A stretch of DNA of 64,000 nucleotides from Paulinella micropora (GCA_019918135.1 WBZZ01003933.1:57501-121500); one strand, 5' to 3'; shown: positions 45,503 through 55,687, counted from the first letter of the stretch. Translations and numbers: made by a program. Notes: generated by a model from the letters alone, not told the origin.

Positions 45503-45567
45503 TGATACGATCGGAAAAGGCAGTGCTTCCAGGTTTTTGGTAGAACTGCCTTTTTTCAGCTATATCA
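45503..45567. repeat. snap-back hairpin, copy 7 (mirror of copy 5)
   Basis: TGATACGATCGGAAAAGGCAG pairs with CTGCCTTTTTTCAGCTATATCA; inner end of the right arm. Confidence 0.8.
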
Positions 45568-46661
45568 CTCCAAAATTTGACAATATCACACCCACATCCT
45601 CTCCCCCCCCCCCCCCGAGGAGCAGAGCGGGAAAGGGGAGGAGTGGGGGTACGCTAAGAAAGTGCAAAAAAGATTACGCTGAATTAAAACTCGACGGTCT
45701 TACACTTGGAACCGAAAACTATGAGTAGGAGAGGGAAGGGGCAGGGGGCGCGCAAGAATCTATGAATTTTTTGTTATTAAAGGTCGACAAAGCCTTACAC
45801 TTGACACTGACAACTAAGAGAGGGAGAGGGAAGAGGCCGAGAAGGCGCCAGGAAAGTGCGATCTTTTTGATAAATACTCGACAGCCTTACACTTGGTACC
45901 AGCCCCGCGCCAAAGAATGTGTGAAATACGCTGAATTAAAAGTTCGACAAACCTTAAGTCTTACACTTGGCTCTAAAAACTAGGAGAGAGAAAGGGAAGG
46001 GGAAGGGCAGTGCGCGCTATGAATGTACAAAATAAAATGTAGTTTAAAAAGTCTCGACAAGGGAGAAGAGAAGAGAGAGGGGGAGGGGTGTCAAGTATTT
46101 TTTTTTTTTAGCTTTTGCGCCCTTCCCTCTCCCCCTTGCCCTACTCCTTGAGCCCCCCTGGGCTCAGAGGGGGCGGGGGGAGGGGGGGGGGGCCAGGAAA
46201 GTGCGATTTACGCTGAGTTAAAGCTCGGCGGTCTTACGCTTAGCACCGAAAACTGAGAGTGGGAAAGGAAAGAGGCAGGGGAGCGCAGAAAACTTTTTGT
46301 AACTTCTGCGCCTTTCCCTTCCCCCTCCCCTCTGCTTTTTGAGCCCCTGTGCTCAGGGGGAATGGGAGGCACAAGGCAAATTTAAAAGAGAGAGGACGAG
46401 GGGGGCACCCCTGTCTAAAAACAGGGGACGGAAGAGCAACGGAGCAGGGGAGGGACAATCACGATCTGTCTTTGCCTCTTATCTGAGAACGAGGAGGAGC
46501 GGGAGAAGGGGGAAGAGGGCGCGCCAAGAAAACGTAAATCTTTTTTTAATTAAAGCTCGACAGAGTCTTACACTTGACACTGAGAAGCCAACCCGCCGAC
46601 GCGAGCTGAAGGGAGGAGCAAAAATAAGTGAACTTTTTTTGAGAGCCCACAGATGGAGAGG

Positions 46662-46700
46662 AGGGGGGGGGGGGGGGGGGGCGCCCCCCCCTCCCCTTTT
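46662..46700. repeat. poly-G/poly-C dyad
   Basis: A run of about 19 G, then C-G-C, then C-rich sequence forms a potential self-complementary or G-quadruplex-forming block. Similar blocks occur at about 38543, 40247, 42037, 44017 and 48478. Confidence 0.8.
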
Positions 46701-46926
46701 TTTTCTCTTCTTCCCCCTGAGCCCACTGAGCCCGGGGGGCTCAAAGAACAAGGGAGGGGAGGAGGGGGGAGAGCGCAGAAGCTACTAAAAAAAATGAAAC
46801 GCCTCAACTAAGCCCCCCCCCCCCCCCCCCCAATGCCGGGCGCCCCCCCCCCTCCTCCCTTGTCGAGACTTTTTAGAATGTTCTTCATGGCGCTTTTAGC
46901 GAAGGCGGCTTGGCGGTCTGTGCATG

Positions 46927-46993
46927 TGATATGGCCGAAAAAGGCAGCGTTTCCAGGCTTTTTCTGACAATACTGCCTTTTTCGGTCATATCA
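46927..46993. repeat. snap-back hairpin, copy 8 (mirror of copy 4)
   Basis: TGATATGGCCGAAAAAGGCAG pairs with CTGCCTTTTTCGGTCATATCA. Confidence 0.85.
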
Positions 46994-47483
46994 TTCCAGG
47001 CGCACACATACGCAAATTTGGCGACAAGTCTTGTGCAAAAAAAAGAATAAAGAGAAAGAGAAAGAGAAAAATCTTGTTTGAAAAAAAAGGGGAGGGGGGA
47101 CGAAGAGAAGAGGGGAGAGGGAGGGGAGAGAGAGAGGGGCGCCCCCGTTCTCTTCCCTTCCCTTTTTTTCCCCTCCCTCCCAGGGGAGGAGTAAAAAATC
47201 TTGTCATTTGCGCAACAAAAAAAGTTTTGGCGCGCGTTTTTTTCCGCGGGAAAACATATGTTACCCCCGAGGAAAGAGACCGGAGGAGCAGAGCGGGAAA
47301 GGGGGAGGAGTGGGGGCACGCTAAGAAAGTGCAAAAAAGATTACGCTGAATTAAAGCTCGACAAAGCCTTACACTTCAATCCAATCTGTGGTATTGCCTT
47401 TTCTGACTATCACATAACACAGGGGGGAGAGGCTCGCCTTCAAGTTGCCATGGGTGTGTTCAGCGTCTTAAAACTTTTGTCAA

Positions 47484-47487
<4 letters not shown>

Positions 47488-47517
<30 letters not shown>
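47488..47517. repeat. poly-T tract
   Basis: A run of about 30 T inside a copy of the 3' module, i.e. poly-A on the opposite strand. Confidence 0.9.
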
Positions 47518-47518
<1 letters not shown>

Positions 47519-47679
47519 TACATTTTTAGCGCGCTGGCCAGGCCAGCCACGCGCAGCTCGCCAGCAGGATGATGATGATGATGCCCGCAGAGCCGCCGCG
47601 CGCCGCGGCGGCCGAGGACACGCCCACAGGGACGCCCGTCTCCGCAAACTCCCCGCCCGTTTTTGTTGTTTTGAACGGG

Positions 47680-49370
47680 CCGCTCCGGTCTCTTTCCCCG
47701 AGGTAACATATGTTTTCCCGCGGAAAAAAACGCGCGCCAGAATTTTTTGTTGCGTAAATGACAAGTTTTTTATACCCTTCCCCCTTCGGAGGGAGGAGGG
47801 AGCGGGAAGATAAAGGGGAAGGGGGGAGAGAAGGGGGAGGGGGAAGAAAAAGGGGAGAGGGGGAAAAAAGTGGGAAGGGAAGAGAACGGGGGCGCCTCTC
47901 TCTCCCCCCCTCCCTCTCTCTTCCCCTTTAAACAAACGAAAGGGGGGAGGGAAGAGGGGAGGGTTTTCCTCCCTCTTGGCTCTTTTTTCCCTCTTCCCTC
48001 TTCCCTCTTTCTTCCCTCTCCCCTCTTCCCTCCCTCTCCCCTCTTCCCTTCGTTCCCCCTCCCCTTTTTTTTCAAACAAGATTTTTCTCTTTCTCTTTCT
48101 TCTTTTTTTTGGACAAAACTTGTCGCCAAATTTGCGTATGTATGCGCCTGGAATGATATGGCCAAAAAGGCAGTATTGCCAGAAAAGCCTGGGAACGCTG
48201 CCTTTTTCGGTCATATCATATTATGCACAGAGTCAAGCCGCAATATTTTGCGCCATCAAGAAAGTACCAAAAAGAAATGTACTCGTTCAGCCGGAGTCTC
48301 GACAAGGGGGATGGGGGGGGGGGGGGGGCGCCCGGCATTGAGGGGCTTAGTCGAGGCGTTTCATATATATATATTTTTGGTAGCTTCTGCGCTTTCTCCC
48401 TCCTTCCTTGCCCTTCCCCTGTTCTTTGAGCCCCCGGGCTCAGGGGGCTCAGGGGAAAGAAAGAAAAAAAGGGGGAGAGGGGGGGGCGCCCCCCCCCCCC
48501 CCTGTGGGCTCCCAAAAAAAAGTTTATTTATTTTTGCTCTTTCTCTAAAGCCACAGATTTAACCTGGTCCGTGGGGCAAGGCCCCCCCCAGCCCCCCTCC
48601 CCTTTTTCTCCCTCTTTTAGTTCTCAGTGCCAAAACTAAAACTTTGTCAAGAATTTTGTTTGTACATTCTTAGCGCGCCCCTGCCCCTTCCCTTTTTTTG
48701 GTTCCAGTGTAAGACCGTCGAGCTTTAATTAAAAAAGATTTACGTTTCCTGGCGCCCCCCCCCCCATCCTCCTCTCCCTTCCCTCTCCCGCTCCCTATTT
48801 TCAGACGGGGAAAGACTAAGACGATTCGTGCTCTCCCCCCTTCCCCTGCCTCGTCCCCTTCTCTCTTCGTTCTCAGTGCCAAGTGTAAGACCTTGTCGAG
48901 TTTTAATAACAAGATTTCGCACATTCTTTGGCGCCTCCCTCCCCCCTGCCACTTCTCTCGCCAGCTCCCAGTTCTTTCCTAGTTCTCAGCTCCAAGATTA
49001 AAAGCTTTTCCAGGGATTTTCTTAAATCTTTTTTTGTACATTCTTAGCGCGTCCCTTCCCTCAGAGTCTCCCTCTCTCAGTTGTTCAGTGGCAAGTGTAC
49101 GACTTTGTCGAGCTTTAATTCAGCGTAATTTTCGTTTTGTACTTTCTTGGTGCCCCTTCTCCCAGGGTGGCCCCCTCGCCCTCTCTCGTTTGAATTTGTC
49201 TTGTGCCCTCCCTTCTCCCCTGAGCACAGGGGGCTCAAAAAGCAGGGGGGAGGGGGAAGGGAAAGGCGCAGAAGTTACAAAAAAATTTCTGCGCTCCCCT
49301 GCCCCTTCTCCTTCCCACTCCCGCTCCCGAGTCTCAGACGGGGACTAAGACAATTCGTGCTTCCTCCCTT
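47680..49370 (+). repeat. long direct repeat, right copy
   Basis: Matches 39420-41040. It includes hairpin copy 9 and minus-oriented 3' modules at about 48618, 48700, 48870, 48980 and 49080. It ends about 110 bases before the GTPase-like gene. Confidence 0.75.
48154..48218. repeat. snap-back hairpin, copy 9
   Basis: TGATATGGCCAAAAAGGCAG pairs with CTGCCTTTTTCGGTCATATCA. Confidence 0.85.
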
Positions 49371-49480
49371 CCCCTCCACCCTCCTCCCCCCCTCTTTCTC
49401 TCTCCTTTTCTCTCGTTATAAATATATATATTCTTTTTTTATGTTCTTTGTGATTGCCTGAGAAAGGGAACAAAGTTTTA

Positions 49481-51921
49481 ATGCTGCAGCATCTTTACTC
49501 GCTTCTGTGCCAAGCCCTGGAGGATCGCCACATAGCTCTGGCGGTCGGGGTAGAGGAGCACGAGCGGCTGGCGCACGAATTGAGCGAGGGACCGAAGCCC
49601 CTGCTCGTGGTGATCGCGGGAGACTCGGGGATGGGCAAGAGCAAATTGCTGTCCCAACTATTAGACGAAGATCTGCCCTTGTCTGGGGGTCAAGGAACTT
49701 CTTATACGCGGTGCCCGCTGCACTTTGAATATGACCCCGGCACGGGAGTGGACAAAGTCGAGGTGGAGGTAGAGTTTTATGCGCGGGAGGAGTGGGGGAA
49801 GATGATGGAAACCTTTCTAAAAGATTTGGGGCCGGCCAGGCGAGGGGGTCGCACGTCTGGCTCTTTGGTTCCGCCCGGCCAGGCGGCCAGGTCGGAAGCG
49901 TTGCAGACCTTGTGCGAGCTCTACGAAGGATTAGAGCTTTGCCTGCCCCCGGGCTGTGGCGCGACCTTGCAAGCGATGGAAGGTTGGTACCCAGAGCTGC
50001 ACGCGTCGTTGGGCACTCGTGCCTCTTTATAAGGCCCCGACAGCCAGAGGAGCTCTGAGGACGGCGGCCCAGGCTTGCAATGCACGGGTTGCAGAGCATG
50101 AGCAGGCTGTGCACAAGGGAGGTGCAGGGCAGCCGGGGAGTAATAGCCCGCGTAAGCGGCGGAGGGTCGCCGGCGGTGATGCGTGGTGGGGCTGGGTGCG
50201 GAAGCTGGTTGTTAGGGGGCCTTTTGAGCTGCTGCGCAGACGGCGCAAGGGTGCGGACGCGCGCGGGGGGGTGGTACTGTGCGATTTACCCGGCAATAAC
50301 GACTTTCAACAACTACGGGAAAACGCGCGAGCAATACCAGCCGGCACAACTCGGACAAGCTTGATCGGATTTTGCAGCTTTGTGCTCAGCATGGCAGGCT
50401 GCAGAGGCTGGCCTTCGTGTTAACCAAGACGGACACGGGGCTGGAGAGCGAGGAGCTTGCAGAGAGCAAAAACTTATTTGATTACTGTGTGGGCCCACCT
50501 GATAGACCGCGCCCTTGCGCAAAGGGGCGGCAATGTCGACAGAAAAAGCACCGCAGCTTTCTACGCGCGTGCCAGCGTTGGCTGCGGCACAAAGCGCTCA
50601 CGCTGCCGGCTCGCCACGAGGGCGACGACGAAGAAGAGAAAAGTCTGGCGGTGGTGCGGGGGGCGATGCAAGCGGGGGGTGCTCCGGCCAAAGTCTGGGC
50701 GGCACTTGCGCGCAATGCCTTTGTCACAGACGCTCTGCACGCGCGTGTGGAAAACCAAGTCGCGCGGCTACTGGGCCCGCAGAGCTTGGCTTTGCGGGAG
50801 CTGAAAATGAAGGTGCACGCGACAAGCCCCACGGACTACGCGAGGCTCCGGGCGGGGAGCGCCTGGCACACACGGGGATTTCGCAGCTTAATAGGCGCTA
50901 CTTGCGCCAGGAGGTCCTGCGCCCCGTACTAAAAAACACGAGACCCGTCTGTTGCAACTCTTGGCCCTGCGCGTAGGTGCGGAGGCTACCCCTCGCGCGG
51001 GGCTAGCGGAAAGCCCCGGGGTGCTGGCGGAGTTTAGAGCACGTGTCGACAACTGTCTCGCGCAACACTCGGCGGACTGGCAAACGAGCTTTCGCGCCGA
51101 GGTCCACGCCGAGTACTCGCGCAGCGTAGAGCGCTTGGCTGAGGCAGAAGCCTTGTCGGAGCTCGCGACTCATTACGGCGAAAGCCAGATAAGACATTAC
51201 ACGATCATGGCGGCCATCTTGCGGCGCCGGGGCGCCGCCTACAGCACACACGTCCCTCCGCATGATAACACGTGGCACCTACGCCAAGAGGTGTTCGAGC
51301 TGGTAGCCCCGGAGGCCCGCGGGCGCTTGGCTGGCTTCATGGCGGGTGAATTTTGCCGGCGGCTCGCCCTCCTGGAGGCGGAACTAAAGTCACTGCTGTG
51401 TGCCCTGCGCGCCCAGCAGCTGCAGTGTGACTTGCCCCAAAGGGAGCGGCACTAGAGCTTGCCAGTAGTGTGCAGCCCGGCAGCGCAGGCTGGCAAGGTG
51501 GGGCGTGGGTGCCCTGCCGCCTTAGCCACAAGAGTCTGATAATTGGAGTCTGACCTGTTACAAAAGCCTGCAAGTGCCCGTCGACAAGCAAATGCAGAAG
51601 CGTTGCGCACGTGTCGCCAAAGTGTCCGGGCGCGGAGCCTTTCAGTCTCGCCTAGAAGAACTACGGGTTTCCCTGCAGCCCCACGTCTTGCTTGCGTTGC
51701 ATGGCAGCGCCCAGGCCCTCGAGGTTTGGTGGCGGGACTTCTGCACAGAGCTACTAGCTGGGTACAGGCGACAATTGGTGTATCTGGGCCACATTCTCCT
51801 ATCCTCGCCCCAGCAGGCAAACTCACAGGTTCTGTTGATGTCCAAGCATCAGCAACATGAGCACGTAGAAGCTGTGGCGGCTTGGCACAGCCGTCTGGGC
51901 GAGGCCTTGCACACAGATTAA
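49481..51921 (+). pseudogene. dynamin/SLIP-GC-like large GTPase, several frameshifts
   Basis: The ATG at 49481 (MLQHLYSLLCQ) opens a helical segment, then the P-loop GDSGMGKSKLLSQLL (residues 47-61; Walker A GxxxxGKS). A Thr-containing segment (GTSYTRCPL) could be switch I. In frame 3 the switch II motif CDLPGNND is at about 50280-50303, and in frame 2 the specificity motif LTKTD is at 50420-50434. The C-terminal helical part includes RHYTIMAAILRRRGAAYS, like the segment after the GTPase domain in SLIP-GC/NUGGC proteins, and ends at TAA 51919-51921. Frames change near 50020, 50365, 50935 (an A6 run; A7 would restore) and 51455-51540. Such GTPases self-assemble or act in defence and nuclear processes; the role here is unknown. 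Confidence 0.7.
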
Positions 51922-51999
51922 GGAATACAGAAAACGCATCAAAACGCATGATTTTTAAACAAAACTTTGACTTTTTTTGTAGGCTAGCGAAAAAAGTCC

Positions 52000-52065
52000 T
52001 GCAGGCTAAGAATGTACACAAAAAAAAGATTAATAAAAAAAGTAACAGAGTTTTAATCTTGGCGG
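52000..52065 (+). terminator. 3' module after the GTPase-like gene
   Basis: GCTAAGAATGTACAC, an A-run, ATTAATAAAAAA with AATAAA, then ACAGAGTTTTAATCTTGGC. It starts about 80 bases after the TAA. Confidence 0.6.
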
Positions 52066-52143
52066 GTGTCAAACAATGTCTTTCTATGTCGTCTCCGTGC
52101 CCGAGAGCGCGCAAGCCGAGGGCTGGCCGATGTCTTGGAGCCT

Positions 52144-52932
52144 TTACAGTTCTTCATATCTGGTAGTTTCAGTATTTTTGTAGTCAAATGCTTGTTGTTC
52201 ATTACGCAATGCAAGAAGATCGCCCAATGCAACCTTAACCGTTGCTAGAGGCCCTGTATTCAGTGCACTGACAAAACGGTCTCCGCTCGCTGTTTCAGGC
52301 TGGTTGTGTTGGACCGACATTACATAGAATCTATCTTTGTTCGATAAATCTTTATCTGTCCAGCGGTATGCGTAACCGTTCTGTACGAGTTTCTCAGGTT
52401 TCGAAGACATATTGGACAATGAACGCTCGCATTTCCTACACCACGCGCATGAAGCGATCGTTTGGACATAAGATCGACCCCAATGTTCGATTGTAAAATC
52501 TGTTGTTTTGTATTCTCTGTACTCGCACAGAGCGCTAAACTTACATATTAGCTTTGATTTGTATGCCCACAGCAAGGGTATGTCGCACGGTTTACAGAAC
52601 AGCACGCGGGACTATTCCCCGGCTGCAGGCTTGCAGCCCTTTAGCCCGGCTGCTATAAGATTTTTCCTGATGAGGCTTATATTTCCTTTGCACCAAAAGG
52701 CAAGGACCGCCCGCAAGAATTCTGACTCTATTGGCAAACGATAGAGCCCGCGTGTACTAGTATCTTCTTTTAGCAAGCCAGCTGGGATACTCTGTGCAAA
52801 TTGAGCCGGCAACGGAAGCGTCTTGTTGTCCTTGCATCAAATAGTTAATACGCCTACTAACCCCTTGTTGCAATTCGGACATTTCCAATGCGGACATTTC
52901 CATACCGGCAAGCCGGCTGATGCTTGAGACAT
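52144..52932 (-). pseudogene. unrecognised protein with N-terminal Cys motif, one TGA and one TAG in frame
   Basis: The ATG at 52930-52932 opens a single frame that runs 262 codons to TAA at 52144-52146. It is interrupted only by TGA at 52837-52839 and TAG at 52612-52614. Protein-like sequence is continuous across both: WKCPHWKCPNCNKGLVGVLT before the first, CKDNKTLPLPAQF after it, and VLFCKPCD after the second. The N-terminal CPHWKCPNC and the later FCKPCD and CAWCRKCERSL look like metal-binding Cys pairs. No family recognised. CGA to TGA and CAG to TAG would explain both stops. Because there is no frameshift, this is the clearest example of the stop-codon pattern in the window. Confidence 0.6.
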
Positions 52933-53125
52933 ATTACTACCTTTCTTTACCTAATATCCCGCTGGCGTGGATGGAGCGGGGCAGGGAGAGGTAAGGAGCC
53001 GAGGAGTAGAGAGGGGCGCCCCCCTTCTCTCTCTTTCCCTCATCCTCCTGCTCCTCTTTCTCTCTCTTTCCCCTCGTTCCCTCTTATCTTTCCTGGAGCG
53101 GACGAGGGGAGAGCTCGTCGTTCTT

Positions 53126-54782
53126 TTAGCGCTGAATTCTTAGCCGGTGCAGCTCGAGAGCTTGCGCCAGGCGCTCGACTCCTGTGGTTGTGACTTGCAA
53201 AGCCTTGCCTAGCTCTAGCGATCTCAGACCCGCTAGCTGTTCCAAGTGGATAAGCCCCCCGTCAGTCACCTCACGACAAGTCCCGAGGCGCAGCTCGCAC
53301 AGGCCCGTGAACCGCGATAGGTGCTTCAGCGTGTCGTCGTTGATGCTTACGTTAAGTAGGTGCAGCCGCCGGAGATACTTGGCCATGGGCATTTGTGTGA
53401 GCCACGTGCCAGCGTACTTGCCTTGGAACTCTAGCCCGAGGCTGCGCAGCACCGCAAAGCGCCGCACCAGTGGGCGCAGCCCGCTGTTGGTCAATGGGTT
53501 GTGGCCAAGGATTGCTAAAGTATGCAAGGCCGGCAGGTTGCGCGCGAGGTCACGGAGCCCCTGGCTCGTCAGCTGGCGGCAGTCAGTCAGCGCCAAGGTG
53601 TGCAGTGATGGGTGCTTCAGCCTTCCCAGCCCGGCATCGGTGAAACTCCTGCAATTGCCGAGGCGCAGCTCCTGCAGCGAGCTCAGTTGTGACAGTGATT
53701 GCAACCAGTAGTCACTTAGGTACCCAGCGTCGGCGAGTTCTAAATGTGTGAGCCCTGTGGCAGCTTGTACGGGTCCGTGAGGTAGTCGAGATCGCGACAC
53801 TTCAGACGCGAGAGCTTGGGCAGAGCGGCAAGGTTCGTCGGGGATACGCGCAGGATGCCGCAATGCGAAACCTCGAACTCCTTCAGCTCTGGCAGCGCAC
53901 TGCAGAGCTCGTTGAGGGAGGTGAGGTTGACGCCTTGAAAGTGGCGCAGACGGAGCCCCTGCAGACCAGGCAATTTTTGGATTTGGGCCAGCCAAGGAAG
54001 ATCATCATGTATCGTTGTCTCGATCTCTAAGTTCAGCAGCCCCGGCGCAAGTTTCAGCAGCCTCGTAAACCCGCTCAACCCAAGTGCGCCGCAGCGGCGC
54101 AGGGCCAGTCGCTGCAACGAGGTCGGTAGGCGGGACACTTTGTCTCCGTACAAGCAGTAACACCGTCTCAGCTCGAGTGTGTGGAGCAAGGCGGGCAGCT
54201 GGGACAAAATCTCGTCATCCAGGTGTCCTCTCTGGATTGAGACTACGGACAAGGGCGGATTTCCGGCAAGTAGTGCCAAAAGCTTGTCTTTGGTTAAGTG
54301 GTCGCCGCTGGCCCTCAGTCGTTGTGGCCTAAGCTGGCTCAATAAATTGTTAGAGGGAACGTTTGTTTTTGTGTCGGCGCCAGGGCTAGCGAGCAGCAGA
54401 ACCCCCCGGCCGCAAGAAAAGCGCGCCCCGTCGGACTAAACAGAAAATGACAATGGCTGCGGAGTCTGAGATCAAGCTCCAACACATTGCGTAGGCTCTG
54501 CCAGAAATGTCGCTTTTGCATGATAGACGCCCAGAGTTTGCAAACCCTGGACGCTGTGCGCAAACTCGCGGGCTCTCCGAGAAAGGCCAGCACGACAGAC
54601 CACATTGCTGGATCAACATTTAACCAGGAGGATCCCGATGCGCGCAGGCACAACCGCTTCCGGGGGGATCGTGTGAATGGCATTGGTGGTGCCTCACGAG
54701 CGAGGGCTAAAGAAAAAAGAACGGCAGAGCCACGTGGCACAACAGGAAATCGCAACGGTGATACGTTGTGTCTACAAACCAC
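53126..54782 (-). pseudogene. F-box/LRR protein with two frameshifts
   Basis: The frame from 54782 contains a clear F-box (MWSVVLAFLGEPASLR... and SRVCKLWASIMQKRHFWQSL). Near 54345 the frame changes to LRRs (HTLELRRCYCLYGDKVSRL, GLRLRHFQGVNLTSLNEL) until about 53745. The last frame runs to the stop at 53126 with regular AMN1/FBXL-type repeats (ELRLGNCRSFTDAGLGRL, ALTDCRQLTSQGLRDLA, ELRLGTCREVTDGGLIHL). The total is about 540 codons. This is the most regular of the three F-box/LRR genes here. Role as an SCF substrate receptor is inferred from domains. Confidence 0.8.
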
Positions 54783-55124
54783 AACACTGCTGATTAGAAC
54801 TTTTTAAACATCAGCTAACGAGGGGGGGGGGGGGAAGGCAAACAGGGACGGGGGGTGGGGAAGGGGTGCACCGGCAAGGGCTCAGTGGTATCTTCTTAGT
54901 TTTTTTTTGGCTCCGCTCCCCTGTTCTTTGAGCCCCCCGGGCTCAGGGAGCTCACGGGGAAAGGTAGGAAAAAGTGGGGGGGAAGGAGGGCGCCCCCACC
55001 CCCCCACACACCCCCCAACGCCACGCGCGCGGCTTTGTATGTCGGCTCCTTTTGGTGAGGCGAGGTACGGCTTTGCCTGCCACACGCACAAAAAAAAGAA
55101 ACGCTAGCTGACCAACAGCAAACC
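54783..55124. other. intergenic with GAGCCCCCCGGGCTC palindrome and G/C runs
   Basis: Carries the same GTTCTTTGAGCCCCCCGGG / CTCAGGGAGCTCA palindrome (about 54920-54955) as the 38-49 kb repeats. No gene seen. Confidence 0.6.
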
Positions 55125-55646
55125 ATGAGCACCACCACTTCTACCAGCACGAGCCAGGCCGACCAGACGGAACGCCGGCCTGCCCCTGCCTCCGGGGAGA
55201 ACCCGCCTAGGAAGAAAGCACGCCTGCAAGCTGAGCGTGTGCAACCCGCTACCAGGCCTGTGCTGGCGGAATCCGACCTAGTGCTAATTACGCGTGGGTC
55301 GGACCCCGTCAACCGCGCTTTCTGTGCCCAGCGCCGCAGGTACCGGGCCTGTTGGGAGGCGTCCGCGGGCACAGAAGCTAAGGTCGCAGCCTTAGGCCAA
55401 CGAGTTCGAGAGGTTAGCGCGAACGCAGAAGCAGCGGCCCCCTTGCTTCGTGAGCTTTTTGGAGCCCTGGCGGGCGCTTGCGCGCTGCTGCAACCACTGC
55501 AAGAAGTCAACGAAGAGGCCATCGAGCGCGGAGAGTGCTACGCCGTGCGTGAGTGTGAAGGGGAGAATTGTGGGGAATTATGGTACGACGAACAGTATGA
55601 AAAGTGTGGTGCTGTCTGGGACGAATTTGGGCGGCAGCTGAACTAA
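55125..55646 (+). CDS. intact 173-residue protein of unknown function
   Basis: An uninterrupted ATG (AACCATGA context) to TAA frame. It has a Ser/Thr-rich N-terminus, a basic Pro-rich stretch (NPPRKKARLQAERV) that could be a nuclear localisation signal, a helical middle and an acidic C-terminus with CEGENCGELWYDEQYEKC. It is followed 45 bases later by a 3' module with AATAAA. No family recognised. Confidence 0.65.
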   Translation: MSTTTSTSTSQADQTERRPAPASGENPPRKKARLQAERVQPATRPVLAESDLVLITRGSDPVNRAFCAQRRRYRACWEASAGTEAKVAALGQRVREVSANAEAAAPLLRELFGALAGACALLQPLQEVNEEAIERGECYAVRECEGENCGELWYDEQYEKCGAVWDEFGRQLN

Positions 55647-55687
55647 ACCTCGGCCTTGTCGCCGGGCCAAATGAACCCAGCGCGTGC

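Larger units (their letters stand above)
45480..47385 (-). repeat. right arm of the 2-kb inverted repeat
   Basis: Reverse complement of 41190-43232. It starts 25 bases after the end of the ADP-ribosylglycohydrolase-like gene. 3' modules here are in plus orientation (about 45680, 45770, 45870, 45930, 46215, 46548, 47345). Confidence 0.8.

Noticed and set aside
47480-48562. Frames of 230-244 codons on both strands
   Set aside because: Same repeat unit as above, with a 30-base T run translated as Lys or Phe strings.
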